Source: Dyadobacter frigoris
Lineage (GTDB): Bacteria; Bacteroidota; Bacteroidia; Cytophagales; Spirosomataceae
Assembly: GCF_005280585.1 (NCBI RefSeq)
Contig: NZ_SZVO01000005.1
Coordinates: forward strand, 385,732-449,731
Reading direction: 5' to 3'
Length of the DNA: 64,000 nucleotides
A model generated the notes under the pieces. That model was given only the letters and a program-made list of their open reading frames with translations. It was not told where the DNA came from and did no database searches. Position numbers and translations under genes: made by a program. Shown here piece by piece: positions 34,517 through 41,896 of the stretch; position 1 is the stretch's first letter; every line of letters begins with the position of its first letter.

Positions 34517-35923
34517 CTACTTTTCCCGGTATTGTTCAATAATTCTGAACAACGCTTTTTGTTTTTCCAAATCAGGAAAAAAGTCGAATAACTGCAAATG
34601 TGCATCATAATCCAGCGTTAAAGCAACTTCCAGATTAATCAAAGCTTCACGATAATCACCGGAATGAATTTGGTAAACGGCCATACGATAGTAAAGATCC
34701 GCCTCTTCCGGCATTTCTTCAATTGCTGCGGTTAACAGATCACATGCTCTGGCATAATTTCCCTGTTCAAAAAGCACAAATGACCATTTCAGCCAGATAT
34801 CAGGATTCGAAGGTTCAATTTCTGCCGCTTTTTCAAAAGCTTCAAAAGCCGAGACCACGTTGCCAACCCGGAATTCCGTTTCTGCCAATGCAAGCCAGTA
34901 ATCAGGATTTAATTCTGTGATCTGGATTGCTTTTCTAAGAAAACCGACCGCTTCATACCAGCGGCCTAATTCACTAAAACAAATTCCCAACCCGTACCAG
35001 CCATCGTCCCACTGACTATCCATTTTCACCGCTTCCCGGTAATATTTGATCGCCGTTTCGTATTCGCCTAATTTTTCATAACACGTCCCCAGGCAGCAGC
35101 AGGTTTCAGTCTGTTTGCCTTCCAGTTCAATGGCCCTGAGATATTGCACCTTCGCCTGTTCATATTGTTCCAGGCTCATGTAAGAATTCCCCAACTGGAA
35201 AAAAGCCGATGCGAAATCATCCTTTACCAGTGTGGCATATTCATACGCATTTACGGCGTCTTCGTAACGTTCAAGTTTGCTGAACGCGATACCCAGATTA
35301 TACCAGGCATTATGCGAAAATGGATTATTATCGACCAGCTCATGGTAATAAGCCAGATGACTTTCCAGCTCTCCGATCAGATCAAGACAATGCGCCAGTT
35401 CATACAAGGCGCTTTCATTATTAAGATTATTACGAAGAGAAAGCTTGTAATGCTGAATTGCTTCATCATATTTTCCCCAGTTCTGGTAAGTCTGTCCGAT
35501 CTGGAAGTAGACTTCGTCTTTGTCTTCCAAACGGTTTAACAGGCTTTCCAAAACAGAAATTGCTTCCTCATATTCGCCCATCATATTGGAAATCCCGACC
35601 TGCATGAAAGAAATTTCAACATCTCCCGGGTGAAACAGAGAGGCCCGCTCCAATATTTCCATCGCCAAATCGTGTTCTCCACGGTTGGCATGAATTTGTA
35701 CTTTATTGAGCAGAAGATCAAGTGAATAAGGAAAATCGGTTAACCCAAGCTCACAAGCCTGAAAAGCCTTATCCCACTCTCCTTTTTCCAGAAAATACTC
35801 CGTCACCTTCTCATATGCATCCAAATCAAAAAACTCCGACTCATTGGTTTTAAGCATTCGCTCAAACCGGAGCAATGTTTCTTTCATGTAATCTTTTCTT
35901 TCCCCGAAGTTTTTCTCCATCAT
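34517..35923 (-). CDS. Tetratricopeptide-repeat protein, about 12 TPRs
   Basis: A 468-residue cytoplasmic protein made of consecutive TPR units from about residue 30 to the end. Good copies include AWYNLGIAFSKLERYEDAV, AFFQLGNSYMSLEQYEQAK, CCCLGTCYEKLGEYETAIKY and GWYGLGICFSELGRWYEAV. There is no signal peptide or membrane segment. It is a scaffold or chaperone-like protein with no recognisable enzyme domain. It faces the GT9 gene and is preceded by an SDR gene transcribed toward it (about 78 bases apart). Partner unknown. Confidence 0.92.
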   Translation of the reverse strand: MMEKNFGERKDYMKETLLRFERMLKTNESEFFDLDAYEKVTEYFLEKGEWDKAFQACELGLTDFPYSLDLLLNKVQIHANRGEHDLAMEILERASLFHPGDVEISFMQVGISNMMGEYEEAISVLESLLNRLEDKDEVYFQIGQTYQNWGKYDEAIQHYKLSLRNNLNNESALYELAHCLDLIGELESHLAYYHELVDNNPFSHNAWYNLGIAFSKLERYEDAVNAYEYATLVKDDFASAFFQLGNSYMSLEQYEQAKVQYLRAIELEGKQTETCCCLGTCYEKLGEYETAIKYYREAVKMDSQWDDGWYGLGICFSELGRWYEAVGFLRKAIQITELNPDYWLALAETEFRVGNVVSAFEAFEKAAEIEPSNPDIWLKWSFVLFEQGNYARACDLLTAAIEEMPEEADLYYRMAVYQIHSGDYREALINLEVALTLDYDAHLQLFDFFPDLEKQKALFRIIEQYREK

Positions 35924-36000
35924 ACGGATTAGTAGGTTAGAGTTGAGGGTATTTTACACCACACAATAATAAAAGAAAGTTAAAAATAAATCCGGTTTAT

Positions 36001-36999
36001 TCAAATCCTGCCGGTTAAACTTTCGCATACACGTGCAATCGTTTTCTCAATAGGTTGAAACTCAAACCCGATTGCTTTTTGAATTTTATCACTGTTGTAA
36101 CGAAAGCGACGAGCACTCGATTGTGCTGTTTCTTTAGTGATCAACGGCTTGGTTCCCATCAGCCAGGTACGTACTGCTTCCACACGCCATATGACAGCGG
36201 CCAAGCCAGAACCAACCTTAAAGGATGGTCTTTTCTTTCCCATAGAATCAGCAATATTGAAAAACAGGGATTTATAAGAAATACTTCCCGCATTCAACAA
36301 AAACCGTTCTCCGGAAATTTCTGAAAAAATGAGTTTATAAACGACCTGGGCAACATCCAGCACATCAACATAATTTGCTATCCCTTCTGTATAAAAAGGT
36401 TTTTCATTATGCACATAACGGAATATTTGTGTGCTGCTTTTTGACCAGTCGCCTTCACCCAATATTAATGTAGGATTTACAATTACGGCATTTAATCCTT
36501 CGGCAATACCGCGCCAGACTTCCAGCTCGGCTAAATGTTTCGATTTTGCATATTCCGAATTTTCAGGAGAATCTTCCCAGCGCTGTTCCTCATCAATGAT
36601 AAGATCTTCACCAGGAGTAATTTTGCGCGAATCAGGACGCCCTAAAGCTGCGATGCTGCTTACGTGACAAAACTTTTTTACATCATTCTGGAGGCAGACA
36701 TTTACAACATTGGCAGTACCTTCCATGTTGACTTTGTACATCATTTTGCGGTCGCGGGGTACAAAAGAAACCACTGCGGCTGTGTGAATTACAAAGTCAA
36801 TATCTTCAATTGCTTTTTCCAGCGAACCGATATCCAGCACATCACCTTCAACCCATTCGATTTTATTATCCAAGTCTGCCAGAAGACTTCTGTCAGAACC
36901 TGGACGAAAAAGCGCAAAAACCGTATGATTTTCTTTAAGAAATAGCCGTGCAACAGCACTTCCAACTAAACCTGTGGCACCGGTAATAAGGATTTTCAT
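36001..36999 (-). CDS. NAD(P)-dependent epimerase/dehydratase (extended SDR)
   Basis: A 332-residue extended short-chain dehydrogenase. The nucleotide-binding motif GATGLVGSAVARLF is at residues 7-20, HTAAVVSFVPRD near 72-83, and the catalytic YAKSK near residue 150, with the upstream Ser in HVSSIAALG. The sequence is of the dihydroflavonol-reductase/3-beta-HSD-like type. The substrate is not visible. It lies 15 bases after the small TOPRIM-like gene of the second ATPase cassette and may be cotranscribed with it. Confidence 0.92.
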   Translation of the reverse strand: MKILITGATGLVGSAVARLFLKENHTVFALFRPGSDRSLLADLDNKIEWVEGDVLDIGSLEKAIEDIDFVIHTAAVVSFVPRDRKMMYKVNMEGTANVVNVCLQNDVKKFCHVSSIAALGRPDSRKITPGEDLIIDEEQRWEDSPENSEYAKSKHLAELEVWRGIAEGLNAVIVNPTLILGEGDWSKSSTQIFRYVHNEKPFYTEGIANYVDVLDVAQVVYKLIFSEISGERFLLNAGSISYKSLFFNIADSMGKKRPSFKVGSGLAAVIWRVEAVRTWLMGTKPLITKETAQSSARRFRYNSDKIQKAIGFEFQPIEKTIARVCESLTGRI

Positions 37000-37014
37000 T
37001 AAAGTAATTTTATT

Positions 37015-37506
37015 TTACCCGACAAGCTCGTTTAATATGCTTCTTATTTTAACAAAACCCGGGGCATTTTGGTTGTCCAAAGCGACAAGTAAAGTCTGAA
37101 AATTTTCATCTTTTTCAATCTGTAAACTTTTCAGCCTGTTTCCTAACGACTTGACATCTTTAGGAAACCCGAAATCCGTCAAATCAATTCCAACCTGATC
37201 GGCATTCCAAACAAGAAAGGATTCAATCGCTTTTTGAATAACAATCAGATATTGATCTTTTCCCAATTTCTTATTTAAAATCACCTTATCCCCTGAATCA
37301 ATTATTTCAAAATCATCAAAATAAGGAGGAATTCTTTTATCCTCGTCTACAAATCCAATAAGTTTGGTTGTTCTATTTGCCTTACGCATGATGACGCCTA
37401 CATCTGTATAACCTGGCGCATGAATAACACGAGAATCATTTTTAGTAAGAAACAAAACCAAAGTTGTATCTGCATGACATTCCTGAAGAAATCGAAGGTC
37501 AGGCAT
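37015..37506 (-). CDS. TOPRIM-like small protein, partner of AAA ATPase
   Basis: A 163-residue cytoplasmic protein. It starts MPDLRFLQECHADTTLVLFL with a conserved-looking Glu9, and GFVDEDKRIPPYF gives an Asp-x-Asp pair at about 54-56. This Glu then DxD layout is consistent with a reduced TOPRIM or related nuclease-like domain, although the match is weaker than for the protein at 11843-12397. The start overlaps the ATPase stop by 8 bases, showing tight coupling. I expect the product to be the effector of the ATPase, by analogy with two-gene ATPase-TOPRIM defence systems. Function unproven. Confidence 0.6.
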   Translation of the reverse strand: MPDLRFLQECHADTTLVLFLTKNDSRVIHAPGYTDVGVIMRKANRTTKLIGFVDEDKRIPPYFDDFEIIDSGDKVILNKKLGKDQYLIVIQKAIESFLVWNADQVGIDLTDFGFPKDVKSLGNRLKSLQIEKDENFQTLLVALDNQNAPGFVKIRSILNELVG

Positions 37507-38635
37507 TCGGTTCGAATTTATTCAAATTAAAGAAAATGTCGATACTGTAATCCTGAACTTCACGAAGCTCGTCAGCCGTCAACACTTTGACATGAGTTTG
37601 AAAATCTTTGTAATAAGTAAGTATCACATTCAATTCAGAATCGCCCAGTTCCTCCACCAGCGTCTGAAGCATGTAAGGACTATGTGTGCTGATGAAGTAT
37701 TGATTATCTTTTTTCGATACAATTCGCTCCGCAAGCTCTTTAACATAAGGCGGAAAAGAATGAACTTCCGGCTCTTCAAAAATTAATACCGAATTGGTAT
37801 TCGATTCTATGGCCGCAAGGTAAAATATGAAGCGTTGGAAAGTGTCTGCTACTGATGAATAAGGATATTGATAGATATAACCGTCAACCAATTTTTGAAC
37901 AAAAAACTTTTTGTCTATTTTTGAAAAAACGAATTGCAAGCCATAGTCGTTTTTAAATAGCTCGACGATCTTTTGTTTGAGGGTGTCTGTATTTGTAACA
38001 ATATCAAAAATATTCCTACCATCCGACATTAGTAAATTGTCTTCTAATACCTCCTTTCCGGCCAAAGAATCATTTCTAAATTCGTACTTCATTATGGAAA
38101 ACAAATCCTCCATAAGCTTGATAGAATTTTTTGTTTTGCTTAATCCATCGGAAAATATCTGAAAATTATTGTCTACCAATAAGAATTGCAGAAGTGACTT
38201 TCCAACATCAGTTGCATTGGGCAAGCTGTATGGTAAACTTATCCCTTCTGAAAACTCACTTTCTACCTTATTTTCTGTCTGACTAATTTCCTGATATATT
38301 AAATAAATCCCAGGCTCAACTCCATCCGTATTTCTTCCTAATTTAAATAAATCAGCTTTGTATATTATTTTCTCATTAGTTACTATACCAATAAACAAAT
38401 TGTTATTCTGATCATTATCAAAATGCAATTCACTTAAATCTTCAAATCTAACAACACTTTTCTCCCCAGGAATTGGATTTAAAACCCGTGGATTCAAAAG
38501 CCCAACCCCTTCTAAAATATTCGACTTCCCCACATTTGGTTTACCAATAAAAACATTCACCCGTTTACAATCAAGTTCAAGTTCCTTGATTGATTTGAAG
38601 TTTTTTATTTCCAGACGGCTGATAAAATTATTCAT
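37499..38635 (-). CDS. AAA family ATPase (OLD/RecF-like), second cassette
   Basis: A 378-residue ATPase starting MNNFISRLEIKNFKSIKEL, with Walker A GKPNVGKSN at about residues 32-40. Near the end are a Walker B of the type LIFEEPEVHSFP and the FISTHSPYML switch motif. The long middle region is poorly conserved, as usual in this class. It is coupled by an 8-base overlap to a small TOPRIM-like gene. It differs clearly from the ATPase at 12391-13449 (Walker B EEPE rather than DEPE), so the two cassettes are not a recent duplication. Defence is the most likely role. Confidence 0.85.
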   Translation of the reverse strand: MNNFISRLEIKNFKSIKELELDCKRVNVFIGKPNVGKSNILEGVGLLNPRVLNPIPGEKSVVRFEDLSELHFDNDQNNNLFIGIVTNEKIIYKADLFKLGRNTDGVEPGIYLIYQEISQTENKVESEFSEGISLPYSLPNATDVGKSLLQFLLVDNNFQIFSDGLSKTKNSIKLMEDLFSIMKYEFRNDSLAGKEVLEDNLLMSDGRNIFDIVTNTDTLKQKIVELFKNDYGLQFVFSKIDKKFFVQKLVDGYIYQYPYSSVADTFQRFIFYLAAIESNTNSVLIFEEPEVHSFPPYVKELAERIVSKKDNQYFISTHSPYMLQTLVEELGDSELNVILTYYKDFQTHVKVLTADELREVQDYSIDIFFNLNKFEPNA

Positions 38636-38739
38636 GAATAAGTTTCTTGCATTATTTTCAAAACTTCGAAAGATACATAAAATCCGCGTTTTAAGATTTG
38701 CTTAGTTATTCTTAAATCATTTCATTGAATATTGGATTC

Positions 38740-39309
38740 TCACTTCCCGATACTTTTCAAAGCATCAAACCCCGCATAACCTTCTTCGGCAATCCTGATT
38801 CCACGAGGAATATAACTTTTCGGATCGGTAGGGGCCCATGTCCCCAAACCATCAACATAACGATTGAACATACAAAAAGCAGCGGCAATCAAAACCGTAT
38901 CATGAATTTCAGAATCGGTTGCGCCTTCATTTCTGGCTGCTTCAATCTGATCTGGCGTTACATTTTTTCCACCTTTCTGAACACTTGCTGCGATGGCGAG
39001 TAGTGTTTTCATTTTTACAGAAATCGGAGCATTCTCAAAATTCTTTTTTACCTGACTGATCAAAGTTCCATCATCTTCGAGATAACATTGCGCAGCTGCA
39101 CCATGCACACTTTGGCAAAATAAACAGTCGTTCAGGTACGAAACGTAGGTTGCGATTAACTCACGATCACCGCGGGTCAAATCATTATCCGTTTCTCTTA
39201 ACAAAGCTTCCGCCAATAAATTAAGCGGACGTGCAGTTTCCGGCCTGAAAGCCATTAGTCCACGAATACCGGGAAGCTGATTTTCTTCTGGAATGCTGAT
39301 GTAGGCCAT
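38740..39309 (-). CDS. AhpD/carboxymuconolactone decarboxylase-like protein (CMD-A)
   Basis: A 189-residue all-helical protein of the peroxidase-related CMD family. The active motif CLFCQSVHGAA gives Cys62, Cys65 and His69, as in AhpD-type alkylhydroperoxidases. The first residues (MAYISIPEENQLPGIRGLMAF) and the NRYVDGLGTW segment are shared with the proteins at 46961 and 47564, so the three are paralogues. It is the last gene of the long reverse-strand cluster that includes a TonB-dependent receptor. A thiol-dependent redox or peroxidase role is inferred. Confidence 0.88.
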   Translation of the reverse strand: MAYISIPEENQLPGIRGLMAFRPETARPLNLLAEALLRETDNDLTRGDRELIATYVSYLNDCLFCQSVHGAAAQCYLEDDGTLISQVKKNFENAPISVKMKTLLAIAASVQKGGKNVTPDQIEAARNEGATDSEIHDTVLIAAAFCMFNRYVDGLGTWAPTDPKSYIPRGIRIAEEGYAGFDALKSIGK

Positions 39310-39319
39310 TTTTTAGTGG

Positions 39320-39369
39320 AAAATTGAAAGTGGCGCCGCCTGGTTGAGAGCGGCGGCAAAATTGAAAGT
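39320..39369. repeat. GC-rich hairpin flanked by 12-bp direct repeats
   Basis: The sequence AAAATTGAAAGT occurs at 39320-39331 and again at 39358-39369. Between them is a 26-base GC-rich hairpin with arms near GCCGCC and GGCGGC. It looks like a small palindromic insertion with a duplicated target, just upstream of the CMD-A start codon on the reverse strand. Confidence 0.5.
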
Positions 39370-39403
39370 TGGTTTCATGGCTAATAAAACACGTTTCTTT
39401 CTA

Positions 39404-40552
39404 TTAGTATTTTTCTGTTTCAGGATGAAAAGTTTGCCAGCTGTGCCAGAATTCCTGGTAGGCATTAACCGGTTTCAGATCAGGATTTTTTTCGGTATTA
39501 ATATTTTTCCCTAACAGATTGTAAGATTTGGTACCAAGATAAAGCGTATCATTTTTAAGAATAACTCCCTCAGATTCCGATGGCCTTGCAAAGGCGAAAA
39601 AGCTTTTATCGTCTGATGCAAGCACGAGTGTCGTTGGCTGATTTCCCACAACGCTATTAATTATCCTTTCTCTTCTCAAACGGTTCCAGTCAAATGCTTT
39701 GCTTGCTTTTCCGCTTTTAATACCTACAACCCAGGATTTATCTTTCCAGGAAAGTGAATCCGTTTTGGTGAGTGCCGATTTCCCTTTTCCACTTTCATAT
39801 TTGCTCATCGAATCATATTTCGCCTGGAAAGCCGGATCCGGCTGCATGATCAACGTATTCGGATGTAAGGCGATCCATTCGGATAAGGAAGTTTGTGTAC
39901 TATTAATTTCTGGTAATGTTTTTCCTTTTGAAGAACCTGTAATCGCTTCACCATTTGCTTGTCTCCACCAGCTATGCGTTGATTCATCTTCAAACATCGC
40001 ATTGAAATGATCCATACCAACCAACCGGAAAAGTTCAGGTTTATTATCAACAAGCGGTTCAAAAACTCGTCCTGTGCGGCAAACGGTACAATATGTGACA
40101 ATAATTGGCTTTCCGTTCAGATTATCCTGAACCTGATGGTGATAACCAATAAATTGAATCGGATAAGCTTTTGCTTCCCCATTTTCGGTTACGCCAATAA
40201 TTAACCTGTCTTGGTCGACTTTGTTTTCAGACGCATTTTTTAACAACAAGGTTTTAGGCTGATAAAACATCGTGTCCGCTGCCATTTCAAAATTGGTGGC
40301 ATAAGCGATCCCTGCGGTTATCAAAAGCAACAAAGCAGGAATCCATTTTCTTTTTGCTTTGAAAACACTTGTCGCTCCAATTATAATTAGTACTATAAAG
40401 AAAATCCTGAATGGCCAGCGCCAGGTATGCAGGAAATAGGCCATATCAATGCTGTTCATGCGCTGACTTCCCGGCATGGGCATAATGAAATAAACTTTGG
40501 CTATTTCAAATAAAATAAGACCGATAATTCCGAGGTAAAATATTTTTTTCAT
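39404..40552 (-). CDS. DUF3179 membrane-anchored protein
   Basis: A 382-residue protein with two to three N-terminal membrane segments (about residues 4-24, 45-68 and 72-88) followed by a DUF3179 domain (about 105-370). The domain contains the Cys motif VTYCTVCRTGRVF near residue 155 and IGVTENGEAKAYPI before it, both typical of the family. No reaction is known for DUF3179. It lies between the MFS transporter gene (86 bases upstream) and CMD-A. A redox or binding role near the membrane for the transported compound is a guess. Confidence 0.85.
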   Translation of the reverse strand: MKKIFYLGIIGLILFEIAKVYFIMPMPGSQRMNSIDMAYFLHTWRWPFRIFFIVLIIIGATSVFKAKRKWIPALLLLITAGIAYATNFEMAADTMFYQPKTLLLKNASENKVDQDRLIIGVTENGEAKAYPIQFIGYHHQVQDNLNGKPIIVTYCTVCRTGRVFEPLVDNKPELFRLVGMDHFNAMFEDESTHSWWRQANGEAITGSSKGKTLPEINSTQTSLSEWIALHPNTLIMQPDPAFQAKYDSMSKYESGKGKSALTKTDSLSWKDKSWVVGIKSGKASKAFDWNRLRRERIINSVVGNQPTTLVLASDDKSFFAFARPSESEGVILKNDTLYLGTKSYNLLGKNINTEKNPDLKPVNAYQEFWHSWQTFHPETEKY

Positions 40553-40592
40553 TTGATCTGTTTTGTTATCGTAAAGTTGATGTAATTTAGAG

Positions 40593-40622
40593 AAACGGAC
40601 TCGTCAAATGACAAGCCCGTTT
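40593..40622 (-). terminator. Weak hairpin between MFS and DUF3179 genes
   Basis: AAACGG and CCGTTT ends pair through an imperfect 14-bp stem with a two-base loop. The tail on the reverse strand is T-containing but not a run, so it may attenuate rather than end transcription of the cluster. Confidence 0.45.
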
Positions 40623-40638
40623 GCTTGAATTAATTAAC

Positions 40639-41889
40639 CTATGATAAATTCTTTATATTGCTTTCCGGGTCTCTGCTGAGCCAGGCAGTAATTAATGCGA
40701 TCAGAAATGGTATTGAAAAAACTAGTAATGCGTTGCCAAAACCTCCTAAAACCGTAACCAGTGCTCCTATAAAAAATACAGCAGTAGCGGTAAAAAAGCG
40801 TCCGATATTAAAACAGAATCCCGTTGCCGTAGCGCGGATAATTACCGGAAATAATTCAGGAATATAACTGGATAAAGAGCCCTGGCTGATTCCAAAAAAT
40901 AACGCCAGTAACGCTGTTTCTAAATAGATGATTTTAGAAAAGGTATGATTTGTAATAAATAAGAGACAGCATACGGCAATACAACCTGTGAAAGTGATCA
41001 TCAATGTTTTTCTGCTTCCAAGATTTTTAACCAGAAAGCCCGATAAAACACCGCCGATAATTCCACCCATCCCCAAAAGAACCATGGTTAACCCACGTTC
41101 TTTTTGTCCATCCTGACCAACCGCCAGTAGCGACTGTACCCACGTTGGAAGCCAGGAAAAAATCCCCCAAAGCCCGATTAGCACGGCACCAAAAATGACA
41201 GATCCTTTAATCAGATTGGAACGATTTGTTCCATCAAAAACACTTTCCGGGGTTTTTAATGGAGCAGATTTTATCATTTGCCATGCATGTGATTCCGGCG
41301 CTAAAAACAGGATTAATAAGGCAATGGCAATTGGAAGTAATCCAAGCCCAAATGCAGGCCTCCATTCTGAAAAGATCATGTTCAAACTTCCCGTGGCGAC
41401 AATACCAATCGGAAAAGAAACAGCCAGAATCCCGAGCATGACCGGACGCGTTTTCTTTTCCCAGATTTCTGAAATATAAACGGTTGAAACCAAAAGTACT
41501 CCGCCAACGCCCATTCCCGTAACAAAACGAAGTCCCATTAACGAATACCAGTTTGGTACTATAACAACAAGGCAGGTACCAATACCATAAAGTGCTGTAC
41601 AAAAAGCCAAGGTTTTCACTCTGCCGACACGGTCGCTTACCAGTCCGAAAAGCAATCCGCCAAACATCCATCCATAAAGAAAAGTAGCGTTGATAAAAGC
41701 GCCGATTTCTCCCATTTCTGCTTCCGAAATTTCTCTGTGCATTAGATCAGGAATAGCAACGGGTAAGTAAACGGACATCAACGTCGATACTGTGCCGCTG
41801 AGAATGTAGGTGATCATGCAAAGTGAAAACACAAGCCATTTCCGTGCGGCTACCGTTTCAATTAAAAAAGTTTCGTTTAGTGTTTCCAT
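40639..41889 (-). CDS. MFS transporter (AAHS/sugar-porter-like)
   Basis: A 416-residue, 12-helix inner-membrane transporter of the major facilitator superfamily. The loop between helices 2 and 3 has the signature GLVSDRVGRVKTL. Helix 4 is rich in Gly (GMGVGGVLLVS), and the helix 8-9 loop repeats GFLVKNLGSRKTL. It most resembles the aromatic-acid:proton symporter and sialic-acid transporter branches, although the substrate cannot be told. It sits after the FG-GAP lipoprotein gene and completes an outer-to-inner membrane import route with the TonB-dependent receptor. Confidence 0.88.
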   Translation of the reverse strand: METLNETFLIETVAARKWLVFSLCMITYILSGTVSTLMSVYLPVAIPDLMHREISEAEMGEIGAFINATFLYGWMFGGLLFGLVSDRVGRVKTLAFCTALYGIGTCLVVIVPNWYSLMGLRFVTGMGVGGVLLVSTVYISEIWEKKTRPVMLGILAVSFPIGIVATGSLNMIFSEWRPAFGLGLLPIAIALLILFLAPESHAWQMIKSAPLKTPESVFDGTNRSNLIKGSVIFGAVLIGLWGIFSWLPTWVQSLLAVGQDGQKERGLTMVLLGMGGIIGGVLSGFLVKNLGSRKTLMITFTGCIAVCCLLFITNHTFSKIIYLETALLALFFGISQGSLSSYIPELFPVIIRATATGFCFNIGRFFTATAVFFIGALVTVLGGFGNALLVFSIPFLIALITAWLSRDPESNIKNLS

Positions 41890-41896
41890 TTTCGTC

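Noticed and set aside
34517..35923. Peptidase or kinase domain in the TPR protein
   Set aside because: The whole length is made of TPR units; no catalytic motif is present.
39404..40552. Cytochrome c or thioredoxin domain in the DUF3179 protein (from the CTVC motif)
   Set aside because: No CxxCH haem site follows, and the surrounding sequence fits DUF3179, not a thioredoxin fold.
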